Virus record (IMG/VR): IMGVR_UViG_3300042731_005056
Span: 1-47,124 of that record
Reading direction: 5' to 3' (one strand)
Origin: a virus
DNA length: 47,124 bases
A model generated the notes under the pieces. The model worked only from the letters and a program-made list of their open reading frames with translations. It did no database searches and was not told the origin of the DNA. The position numbers were made by a program, and so were the translations under genes. Of the stretch, positions 30,495 through 36,420 are shown one piece after another (within the stretch, counting starts at the first letter, position 1; each line of letters begins with the position of its first letter).

Positions 30495-30511
30495 CGCTGC
30501 AAAGGGTATCA
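30495..30511 (-). promoter_or_regulatory. operon-head element, copy 3 (TGATACCCTTTGCAGCG)
   Basis: This is the same 17-mer as at 12665-12681, placed 15 nt before the helicase start codons. On the plus strand the same bases (AAAGGG) lie 10 nt before the ATG of the small plus-strand gene at 30516. It therefore sits between two divergent genes and may serve both. Confidence 0.4.
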
Positions 30512-30515
30512 AACG

Positions 30516-30728
30516 ATGTACAACCACTTGGTAGATCCTATACACGTTATCCAAAGCGTTGCCGACAGCCTACGTGGGCATGGCCAAGGACAAAAGAAGG
30601 CCGCCCACTGGATTCCTCCAGTATCAGAGAAGTTCGAGAGCTGGGCTCAAGAGCTAGAGAGGGCTATCCATCTGTTGACGGAGTCATCCCCTCCAATTGC
30701 TGAACCCGAAGCTCCAAACGAGTCGTAA
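30516..30728 (+). CDS. small plus-strand hypothetical protein
   Basis: This 70-residue protein (MYNHLVDPIHVIQSVADSLR) is encoded on the plus strand in a gap with no minus-strand gene. It has the composition of a real small helical protein (KKAAHWIPPVSEKFESW, AQELERAIHLLTES) and an acidic Pro-rich tail. AAAGGG lies 10 nt before the ATG. Its last 65 bases run against the end of the minus gene at 30664. Divergent placement next to the helicase suggests a regulator, but no DNA-binding motif is clear. Confidence 0.5.
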   Translation: MYNHLVDPIHVIQSVADSLRGHGQGQKKAAHWIPPVSEKFESWAQELERAIHLLTESSPPIAEPEAPNES

Positions 30729-30939
30729 ACTCCCAAAGAACTTCGAGTTTCCTGTGCAAGGCGAACTGATCGTCCCGCAACACCCGCACCATCGCCTCCC
30801 GATCCATGGCTTTGGACACAGACTCTTCCAGCCGAGAGCAAGAACTGCCCTCTAAGGACAAGCCCCGTCCATTACCGTTACCGGACGTCACAACCTGTGA
30901 CGGACGCTCTACAACGCGATCCATGGGGTGCTCCTTCAT
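30664..30939 (-). CDS. small hypothetical protein
   Basis: The start is the ATG at 30939, which overlaps the stop of a 48-codon membrane gene (ATGA). The 91-residue product (MKEHPMDRVVERPSQVVTSG) has a Gly/Asn/Ser-rich middle. Its C-terminal helix with coiled-coil character is FALHRKLEVLWEFTTRLELR. It may be a small tethered coiled-coil protein acting with the membrane peptide encoded just before. Family unknown. Confidence 0.55.
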   Translation of the reverse strand: MKEHPMDRVVERPSQVVTSGNGNGRGLSLEGSSCSRLEESVSKAMDREAMVRVLRDDQFALHRKLEVLWEFTTRLELRVQQLEGMTPSTDG

Positions 30940-31082
30940 CCGATCCGTCTGATCACTGTAAGACTGTTCTTTGTTGCCGTAGAAGTCCCATTGGGAATAC
31001 GGTATGATCCTCTTCCCACATGGATACGTCCACATACGTACCCTAAGATCAAACCACCTACGAAAACCAAAATACTAACCAT
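30936..31082 (-). CDS. 48-residue membrane protein
   Basis: This short gene is easily missed. ATG at 31082 lies inside the end of the upstream gene (GGAGATGG), and the frame stops at TGA overlapping the ATG of the next gene. The product has one clear membrane helix at residues 2-17 (VSILVFVGGLILGYVC). A basic Gly/Ser/Thr-rich cytoplasmic-type tail (GRIHVGRGSYRIPNG) follows. The exact stop/start overlaps on both sides support it. It could be a small inner-membrane anchor or holin-like protein, but one helix and no other evidence leave this open. Confidence 0.6.
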   Translation of the reverse strand: MVSILVFVGGLILGYVCGRIHVGRGSYRIPNGTSTATKNSLTVIRRIG

Positions 31083-31284
31083 CTCCAAATTTCATGGGCT
31101 TCACCCAATGGTTTAAGCGGGGTGCTACCCCCATCGCAGGGAAACACATCTGTCGGTTGTCGCTTGGCCACTTGGTCACAGAAGACACCCCAACCGGCTT
31201 GGCGTTGTCTGGAGGCTTACACTTATGGGTTGTTGGGGAGGAATTTGGCACAAGGAAGGACATCTCAAGTTGCTTGAGCATCAT
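31075..31284 (-). CDS. small hypothetical protein
   Basis: ATG at 31284 follows AACAAGG, 11 nt after the upstream stop. The 69-residue product (MMLKQLEMSFLVPNSSPTTH) has Cys, Pro and Lys-rich segments (KCKPPDNAKPVG, NRQMCFPAMG, APRLNHWVKPMKF) and little predicted regular structure. The paired cysteines could be structural. It is coupled by overlap to the 48-residue membrane gene. I do not recognise it. Confidence 0.55.
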   Translation of the reverse strand: MMLKQLEMSFLVPNSSPTTHKCKPPDNAKPVGVSSVTKWPSDNRQMCFPAMGVAPRLNHWVKPMKFGDG

Positions 31285-31294
31285 AAGCCTTGTT

Positions 31295-31975
31295 CTACAG
31301 CTTGTGCTGTTTCTGAAGCCGTTGATAGACCGGGTGCTTACGGAGCCACTGGACGTCGAAATACCCAACGTCTGCTGCAGAGAAGCGCAACAAGACTTCC
31401 TCCTCCGTAAGCTGCCATGATGAGATGAGACGATTCAACCGTTCGGTGTTTATCTTGTCAAGCTGGTCATCGCTAGCAATCACACGTCGTGAAAGAGACT
31501 GGACTTTTCGTCTTGGGTGATCTTCGTCGCGAATCAAACGTTGGTAGGCAATGGCTCTGTCTATGGCGGGGAACTTAGATCGAAGGCTAGCTAACTCATA
31601 GACTTTGGGGTGGCGACGAAACCATTGATCGAACCAATAGAACTGCGCCTGTATGTAGTCTTCGTAATCCATGTCCAGTCGGTCAGCGATGACCGCTGCT
31701 TTTTGAAAGTAGACAAAGGCACGGTTCTTTTTGGGATCGGTGGTTTTGATATAGCGCAGTGCGGGACGGTGCAAGTAGTGACCCAATGCTTCTTCATAAG
31801 CATAGGCCATTTGTTTAGCTTTGCGACGCAGCTCGTCTTCAGTGCTTTGGGGCGCCTCTCGCTTTAGCTTCCCTTCAAGAAGCTCTTTGGCTCGTTGGGC
31901 AAGCTCCAGTACGTCCTGCCGCGCCGTCGTTCGAGTGGATGAGGTTCTTTTTCGACGAGGGGTTGTGCTGCCCAT
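31295..31975 (-). CDS. helical hypothetical protein
   Basis: The 226-residue product is read from an ATG at 31975, the first in-frame ATG near the end of the preceding gene. The frame itself stays open upstream for 549 more codons. From residue 20 it looks fully coding: helical and rich in aromatics (RRKAKQMAYAYEEALGHYL, FQKAAVIADRLDMDYEDYI, AQFYWFDQWFRRHPKVYEL), ending QRLQKQHKL. No family is recognised. The ribosome site is weak, and the overlap with the preceding gene is 112 nt, so the true start could be elsewhere or belong to a longer product. Confidence 0.6.
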   Translation of the reverse strand: MGSTTPRRKRTSSTRTTARQDVLELAQRAKELLEGKLKREAPQSTEDELRRKAKQMAYAYEEALGHYLHRPALRYIKTTDPKKNRAFVYFQKAAVIADRLDMDYEDYIQAQFYWFDQWFRRHPKVYELASLRSKFPAIDRAIAYQRLIRDEDHPRRKVQSLSRRVIASDDQLDKINTERLNRLISSWQLTEEEVLLRFSAADVGYFDVQWLRKHPVYQRLQKQHKL

Positions 31976-32790
31976 ATTTTCAGCTCGATGCAAAAGTCTT
32001 CCCAGATCTCGCTTCTCCTGGTCCTCAGTAGTCGAATTTCCAGATACAGCGCGTTGTGTACCTCGCTCCACAATACGTCGACGTTGAACTCGTGGTGCCA
32101 AATCAGCTCCAGATTCAGATCTTGAGTGAACCGTTTGAGAAACTTTTCGATCCTTCTTTTGAAGTCCCGCTCGAAGTCCCTGATGAAGTTGCGCGCTGCC
32201 ACCGTGTTCCAGATCACGATGTGATCGGTCATTTCGGTTCGCAGCGCGTCCTTGATCAGCTCTACTTCTTTTTGAGCGCGTTGTTGCTTCATCTCGTAGG
32301 GTATCTTCACGCCTACCGGCAGAGCGTTGCGCAACTCCCTCAGAGTGATCTGTCCGCGTTGCCACCGCTCGACCATCTCCTCGAAGTCGTTTTTCGTCAC
32401 GGCCGTGTTGTACCTCGTGTTGTAAGAGGGCATCGGCAGAAGTTCGGCGGCTTGCTTCTTGCTGAGAATTCCGGCGTTCACTAGATCGTGAAGTTGGTTG
32501 GCCTTGTCTTGTGGATCTTTCAAAAACCTCAGAGGACCGGATGGTGTCATCACGGCGTTTGCGTTTCGTAGCCCTTGGAGCCTTTGCTCCTCCAGGGCTA
32601 GGTCCACGGCGGACTGGAACGGCGGCGTGTACCAGTGCCTCCTTGTCCCCGTCATCGGAAGCGCTGTGGTGAGCTGTACGGGCTCGGGGTAGTGGGGGTG
32701 GGTCTTGGCGTCCCACAGCTCCTTGGGCGGCTTCACGGCGCTGCTGGAGCGCTCCAGCAGGGACTTTCTCGGAGGCTTTATGGCCGACAT
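31864..32790 (-). CDS. helical hypothetical protein
   Basis: This 308-residue protein starts MSAIKPPRKSLLERSSSAVK. The first 90 residues are Pro-rich and extended. The rest is helical and charged (NDFEEMVERWQRGQITLREL, ARNFIRDFERDFKRRIEKF, WSEVHNALYLEIRLL). Near the end it has LERRRGRTYWS, an internal echo of the AYW tails. No enzyme motif is visible. It is overlapped over its whole length by another open frame on the same strand, but its residue pattern looks the more protein-like of the two. Confidence 0.7.
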   Translation of the reverse strand: MSAIKPPRKSLLERSSSAVKPPKELWDAKTHPHYPEPVQLTTALPMTGTRRHWYTPPFQSAVDLALEEQRLQGLRNANAVMTPSGPLRFLKDPQDKANQLHDLVNAGILSKKQAAELLPMPSYNTRYNTAVTKNDFEEMVERWQRGQITLRELRNALPVGVKIPYEMKQQRAQKEVELIKDALRTEMTDHIVIWNTVAARNFIRDFERDFKRRIEKFLKRFTQDLNLELIWHHEFNVDVLWSEVHNALYLEIRLLRTRRSEIWEDFCIELKIWAAQPLVEKEPHPLERRRGRTYWSLPNEPKSFLKGS

Positions 32791-32793
32791 CCG

Positions 32794-33066
32794 CTACCCC
32801 CCTTCCGGTACGTCTGGATAGCTGAACATCTGTTCCAGGAGTGCGGGCTGACCCCCCTCTACCAGTTTCCAGAATTGATGATCTTCTTCGTTGACAATCG
32901 CTGTCCACTGTTCGAGATGTTTCATCTGATCTTGACTCAATGTGCCCCACTGAATTGGTTTGATCCCGAAGATCTGACTGAGGAATTCGTTGTAAGCCAA
33001 TGGGCTCAGTGTTTCTTGAATCTTTGGTTGATCTTCTTTGATTTCTTGTTCGCCGAGGCAGTACAT
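32794..33066 (-). CDS. small hypothetical protein
   Basis: The ATG at 33066 has AAGGAG 9 nt upstream and is preferred over a GTG 12 codons earlier. The 90-residue acidic product (MYCLGEQEIKEDQPKIQETL) has a tail-assembly-like or adaptor-like helical look (LAYNEFLSQIFGIKPIQW, QMKHLEQWTAIVNEEDHQFW). Three bases separate it from the 308-residue gene. The arrangement of a small acidic protein followed by a longer helical one recalls portal or tail chaperone pairs, but this is only a resemblance. Confidence 0.65.
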   Translation of the reverse strand: MYCLGEQEIKEDQPKIQETLSPLAYNEFLSQIFGIKPIQWGTLSQDQMKHLEQWTAIVNEEDHQFWKLVEGGQPALLEQMFSYPDVPEGG

Positions 33067-33221
33067 CTTCTTGTTCTCCTTGGGTTTTTTGGTGTTTGGC
33101 ACCCAATTTGCTACGCGCGCCTGCGCCCGCCCGCGCGCGCGACTTATCTCTTTTTTCTTTATGATTGCTAACTGTTACCTTTTCAACAGATTCATTTGTT
33201 ATTTGCTGTTGTAACTTTAGG

Positions 33222-33294
33222 GTCTTTCTAATCTCTTCCATTCCGTTCGGTTCTCCTTCGGAGAACCTCTCTTCATTACAGAGATTAGAAAGAC
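33222..33294. repeat. large cruciform: 14-bp inverted repeat around an 8-bp hairpin
   Basis: GTCTTTCTAATCTC (33222-33235) and GAGATTAGAAAGAC (33281-33294) are exact reverse complements. Between them GGTTCTCC-TTC-GGAGAACC (33249-33267) forms a second perfect stem. Alternating CG runs flank the structure (33115-33150 and 33297-33310). This nested arrangement is typical of protein-recognised DNA or RNA structures such as origins. Confidence 0.75.
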
Positions 33295-33411
33295 AAACGC
33301 GCGCGCGCGTGGAAATTTTGAAATTCTCTTGTGATCCCGAGGGTTTGGATTGGATTTTGGCTCCCTCGGACGCCGGGTGGGTTACCTCGGGTGCGAGAGT
33401 TGAAAATCCAG

Positions 33412-33526
33412 GATCAGATGCAAGATCAACATGAAGATCAAATTGATCCTGAGTTTGATCTTGTTGATCCTGGATCTGATCCTGTGGTTTTGAAGACACC
33501 TCGGGTCTATGAGAGTTGATCTGATC
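33412..33526. repeat. cluster of ten GATC sites with 21-bp imperfect repeats
   Basis: GATC occurs at 33412, 33424, 33436, 33445, 33457, 33466, 33473, 33478, 33518 and 33523, against less than one expected in 115 bp. A 21-bp unit starting GATCCTG is repeated imperfectly at 33445 and 33466. If coding on the minus strand it gives Asp-Gln repeats; if non-coding it resembles a methylation-sensitive control site. Confidence 0.7.
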
Positions 33527-33636
33527 TTGTATTTCAGAAGCCGATTTGCGGCGTCGGAGCAGTTGCTGGCGGCGGGAAATATTCGGTAAGCTAGGGAACA
33601 AAAGTTGTTCCTGCTGTTCCATGAGAACGGCTCCCT

Positions 33637-33733
33637 ATCCGAGGCCGAATTCGTACCTCGGATCAATATGATCTTTTCAACATTTCATCACCAACACCAC
33701 AGGCACCCATCGACAGCTGAACTCGTGTTCAGC
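33637..33733. repeat. two further hairpins in the 33623-33864 gap
   Basis: ATCCGAGG (33637-33644) pairs with CCTCGGAT (33656-33663). GCTGAAC (33716-33722) pairs with GTTCAGC (33727-33733) around a TCGT loop. Neither is followed by a convincing T run on either strand. The 242-nt gap between 33623 and 33864 holds no gene I trust. Confidence 0.5.
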
Positions 33734-33864
33734 CACCTTTTCAATCTCAAGCAAAACCATATGAAACGACTACTGGTTTTCTTGCTTACGGCACGCCAGG
33801 ATCAAAGTATCGCATGTAACGATTTCAGCTACGCTATGGCAGCACTGGAAACGGGTCAAGCTCT

Positions 33865-34353
33865 TTAGTTTTGCTTGCTGTACCTTTTTTGTAACTGCGC
33901 GTAAGCAGCATTGATTTTTTGGAGGGTCTCAACTGACCCACCCCGGTCTGGATGGTGTTCGAGGCACAGCGTCTTGTAGGCTGCCTTAACGACGCTCCAG
34001 GGAGCCGTAGGTTGCAGATGCAACACAGCATGGGCATCCTGCTCCAGCGGTCCTATAAAGCCTCTGGCGCTGTCTGACGTACTGCTGCCATTGCGTGCCG
34101 CAATGCGCAACTGAACCCAGTCTGGGAGCACCCGATAGTCCACGTGCACAAAGAACCGACGCGCTGCTGCGACCAGCATGGGCAGTTTGTCAGCATGCAC
34201 CCACCAACAGTTGCGGTCCTTGTCCCACTGCCGATAGCTCAGAGGTTTGACACCCAGACGAATGAAGTCGTGGAAGCGACGGTTGTGCGAGAACTTCATC
34301 CGCGCAAACTGAGTATCGTCGTTCCACTCTGAGACGGTCAGGACTTGGGCCAT
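33865..34353 (-). CDS. J-domain protein
   Basis: The C-terminal 60 residues of this 162-residue protein are a DnaJ domain. HAVLHLQPTAPWSVVKAAYK leads into LEHHPDRGG with the invariant HPD (134-136) and the final helix INAAYAQLQKRY. J domains stimulate Hsp70 (DnaK). The first 95 residues form a separate unit (FSHNRRFHDFIRLGVKPLSY, then WDKDRNCWWVHADKL) that recalls small HARP-like DNA-contact domains in phage helicases. The protein may direct host DnaK to a nucleic-acid complex. It starts inside the end of the SLOG-like gene with GGAG upstream. Confidence 0.85.
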   Translation of the reverse strand: MAQVLTVSEWNDDTQFARMKFSHNRRFHDFIRLGVKPLSYRQWDKDRNCWWVHADKLPMLVAAARRFFVHVDYRVLPDWVQLRIAARNGSSTSDSARGFIGPLEQDAHAVLHLQPTAPWSVVKAAYKTLCLEHHPDRGGSVETLQKINAAYAQLQKRYSKQN

Positions 34354-34697
34354 TCCCAGTTCTCCGTGGAGAATGTCACACCCCCATCCTGTTCATGTAC
34401 AACGATAATTGGTTTGTTGGAACAGCGCGCGTAGTTGCACGTGCCATTAAGATGACGTGTTCCATTCATGAACAAGATCACACCGTCACTAAGATCAATA
34501 GCAGTACGGCGGGGATGGCTGTGTACGGGGTAACCCAGCTTATTTGCGATCTTCTTGACATGCACCTTGATACCCTTTGCACCGGCCACAAACACGGTAC
34601 AGGGACCTAGTTGTCGAATGGCAGTGTCGATAAGATCAAGTTTGGTAAAGGTGGATGAACCAACTATGCTGACTCGGATGTTTTTTGTTGCAGGCAT
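34338..34697 (-). CDS. SLOG/Rossmann-like small protein
   Basis: The start is the ATG at 34697. The 119-residue product has an alternating strand-helix pattern of the SLOG (DprA/LOG/YspA-like) type: RVSIVGSSTFTKLDLIDTAI, then TVFVAGAKGIKVHVKKIANK, YPVHSH, DLSDGVILFMNG and PIIVVHEQ. SLOG folds bind nucleotides or nucleotide-derived ligands and occur in DNA processing and defence sensing. The glycine in VAGAKG fits the phosphate-binding turn. The ligand is unknown. It overlaps the membrane protein gene by 34 nt. Confidence 0.72.
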   Translation of the reverse strand: MPATKNIRVSIVGSSTFTKLDLIDTAIRQLGPCTVFVAGAKGIKVHVKKIANKLGYPVHSHPRRTAIDLSDGVILFMNGTRHLNGTCNYARCSNKPIIVVHEQDGGVTFSTENWEWPKS

Positions 34698-35305
34698 TGT
34701 TCGATCACTTCCTCGACTGCTGTGAGGTAGCCTTTTCGTACCCACGCCTTTGGCCACGGTCGACCGTATGCCCACCCTCCAACTGTGTTGATTCGAGCTG
34801 CTGCTCGGTTTCTGGTGTCGTCAACGGTGTATCCGTTTTTGAGAGCCCAGCGCCAAGCGGCAATGTCCGCATCTAACTCCAGGCGATATCTGCCATAACA
34901 AAAGAAAATGGGGAAGGGCAGAACGAAGTATACCAGTGCCATGGGTCCTAAGCCCACCCAGGCACGGATACGACGTCCTAGCTTGCCCGGTATCCATCCC
35001 ACAATAGGAATGAGGTAACCACACATCACGCACTGCCACGTATGGCGACACTCGTGCACCAACAATCGTTTGCTTAGCGCAGAGAACCGACGAGGGTAGC
35101 CTTGCAGCGGACCAATGGTAGTGGCGTACATTTGCAAAAAGACGTTGAGTTTCATTTTGACGTTCAGCACTCCAAACGACAGAATCGCACCGATCCACCA
35201 CAATACTGTCCAGAACCGTGCATCCTTGGTACTGATCCTCGCGATGGGTTCGATGGAGGTAGCGATCTTTTGGTATCGGAATCGTTCAAAAACCCAGCTA
35301 GCCAT
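34664..35305 (-). CDS. membrane protein with HExxH metalloprotease motif
   Basis: The 213-residue protein has a basic start, hydrophobic segments at about 32-48 (WTVLWWIGAILSFGVL) and 118-137 (LGPMALVYFVLPFPIFFCYG), and between them HECRH (84-88) in LLVHECRHTWQ. A possible third ligand follows in LELDAD (142-147). HE-x-x-H-x-W-Q followed by E-x-D-A is the layout of small gluzincin-like membrane proteins of unknown function. It may cut or bind envelope proteins. It starts with GGAGTGTCAAC-ATG and precedes the SLOG-like gene. Confidence 0.75.
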   Translation of the reverse strand: MASWVFERFRYQKIATSIEPIARISTKDARFWTVLWWIGAILSFGVLNVKMKLNVFLQMYATTIGPLQGYPRRFSALSKRLLVHECRHTWQCVMCGYLIPIVGWIPGKLGRRIRAWVGLGPMALVYFVLPFPIFFCYGRYRLELDADIAAWRWALKNGYTVDDTRNRAAARINTVGGWAYGRPWPKAWVRKGYLTAVEEVIEQCLQQKTSESA

Positions 35306-35480
35306 GTTGACACTCCTCTCGAAGCTGACGTGTTCGCTGCAAAGCTTCGATCACAGTAGGCCGCTGGTCTACAACTATCGGATGAGTAGTTCCGCAATGC
35401 GGACAATGCTCAGAATTGTCTATCTCTTTGGCTTCGATGTAGTAGTGCCCACAGCGGGCGCATCGATAGACAGATCGCAT
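35298..35480 (-). CDS. zinc-ribbon protein
   Basis: This 60-residue protein has a classic ribbon: CARCGHYYIEAKE followed by CPHCGTTHP, then a short basic helix (VIEALQRTRQLREEC). It overlaps the methyltransferase end by 61 nt and the next gene by 8 nt. AAGG lies 8 nt before the ATG. It may be a small nucleic-acid or partner-binding module; no specific role can be read. Confidence 0.68.
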   Translation of the reverse strand: MRSVYRCARCGHYYIEAKEIDNSEHCPHCGTTHPIVVDQRPTVIEALQRTRQLREECQHG

Positions 35481-36175
35481 ACCACCAGCCTTCTGATCGC
35501 TTCAGATGGATCGATATCGCTGATGATATAATGCCGATCAAGTTTTTCGCAAACTTGGCCAACCACACCAGACCCACAAAAAGGGTCCAGCACACGGTCA
35601 CCTGGCTGGGTTGACTGCGCGACCAGAAGCTCGATCAAGTCTGCAGGTTTTTCGGTGGGGTAGAAGCGTTTCCCTTTGAGTCGTTTGAAGGACAGCACAT
35701 CCGAAGGTCTAGGATCGTTCAATCGTCTATGCTTGCCTTTTCGCAGCACTTTTTCGGCCATTAGGATGAACTCGTACTGCGCGCGATAGTGATAACCCAT
35801 GCCAGCGATTTGCTTGTCCCACACAAGCGCCTTCCAGTATTTGAACCCCTGGTCAATTATGGGAGGTTTCACTACATCTCGGGTCTCTTCATCACAGAAG
35901 AGGTACAGATGGGTGCCCTTGCGCAACACGCGGTACAGTTCTCGAAACAGATCTGGGAAGCGGCTGTTGGGAAAGATCTCGAACCACTCGTTGCTCGAAG
36001 CCTTGGACTTCTTGAGTCGAGTAGTGGTGCCCATCGTACGCCACTTTTCAAGCGACTCATAAGGTGGATCGGTGATTACTAAATCCACTGATTCTGATGG
36101 AATCGTCTGCAGCAACTCCACTGCGTCTGCTCGACAAATGTGCCCCTTGGGAGATCTAACTATTCGTTTTGCCAT
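35420..36175 (-). CDS. site-specific DNA methyltransferase (beta-type N6/N4)
   Basis: The ATG at 36175 follows GGGAGGACGG and is preferred over a longer GTG frame. The 251-residue enzyme has motif IV first (DLVITDPPYESLEKW, DPPY at 36-39). A target-binding segment and TEKP (about 174) follow, then the AdoMet motif DPFCGSG (about 197-203). This is the beta-class order. DPPY favours adenine-N6 methylation, though N4-cytosine is possible. No restriction partner is adjacent, so it is probably an orphan for host-restriction evasion or regulation. The recognition site is unknown. It is divergent to a plus-strand lipoprotein gene 26 nt away. Confidence 0.88.
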   Translation of the reverse strand: MAKRIVRSPKGHICRADAVELLQTIPSESVDLVITDPPYESLEKWRTMGTTTRLKKSKASSNEWFEIFPNSRFPDLFRELYRVLRKGTHLYLFCDEETRDVVKPPIIDQGFKYWKALVWDKQIAGMGYHYRAQYEFILMAEKVLRKGKHRRLNDPRPSDVLSFKRLKGKRFYPTEKPADLIELLVAQSTQPGDRVLDPFCGSGVVGQVCEKLDRHYIISDIDPSEAIRRLVVCDLSIDAPAVGTTTSKPKR

Positions 36176-36201
36176 CCGTCCTCCCGTATGCTCTTCGCAC
36201 C

Positions 36202-36420
36202 ATGAAACTTGCGGTGCTGGCGTGCCTTCTTGCGTGTTCAAGTTGTGTAGGGGCGATCTACACAGAGCCCAAGATACTTCGTCGAGTTGATTGTGAGTTT
36301 GTACCCACTACGGGAATTCCTTGTGCGTACCGAATCCCATTGAAAAAGGATCAACTAATTTGGCTGGACTTGCTTTACCTAGAAGGAAATCGAATGACCA
36401 AAGGTAAGCCAGTCAAATGA
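36202..36420 (+). CDS. small lipoprotein on the plus strand
   Basis: A 72-residue frame exactly fills the gap between the methyltransferase start and the endolysin stop. It begins MKLAVLACLLACSSCVGAIY, a textbook lipoprotein signal with possible lipidated Cys at 12 or 15. A short mature part follows (LRRVDCEFVPTTGIPCAYRI) with a Cys pair, and a basic end. The protein pattern is convincing, but no Shine-Dalgarno site is visible. Being next to the endolysin it could be an outer-membrane spanin-type lysis protein, though it lacks the usual Pro-rich stretch and is on the other strand. Confidence 0.68.
   Translation: MKLAVLACLLACSSCVGAIYTEPKILRRVDCEFVPTTGIPCAYRIPLKKDQLIWLDLLYLEGNRMTKGKPVK

Larger units (their letters stand above)
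33067..33622 (-). other. 5' part of a 775-codon open frame, or non-coding regulatory region
   Basis: An ATG at 33622 (GGGAG about 10 nt upstream) opens a frame that does not close until 31295. Its first 185 codons cover a stretch with no other gene. The product part begins MEQQEQLLFPSLPNISRRQQ, has a Gln/Asp-repeat segment (DQIQDQQDQTQDQ) and a basic Arg/Ala run from CG-rich DNA. The same DNA carries palindromes, alternating CG tracts and a GATC cluster, as replication or regulatory regions do. I cannot decide between a disordered protein and non-coding DNA. Confidence 0.4.

Noticed and set aside
31094-31420. Plus-strand 108-codon frame with a hydrophobic segment
   Set aside because: It is antisense to two better-supported minus-strand genes (31075-31284 and 31295-31975) and lacks a ribosome site.
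33605-33868. Plus-strand 87-codon frame, with internal MKRLLVFLL start
   Set aside because: There is no ribosome site, it crosses hairpins and the J-domain gene end, and the composition is His/Phe-rich without a domain; too weak to call.
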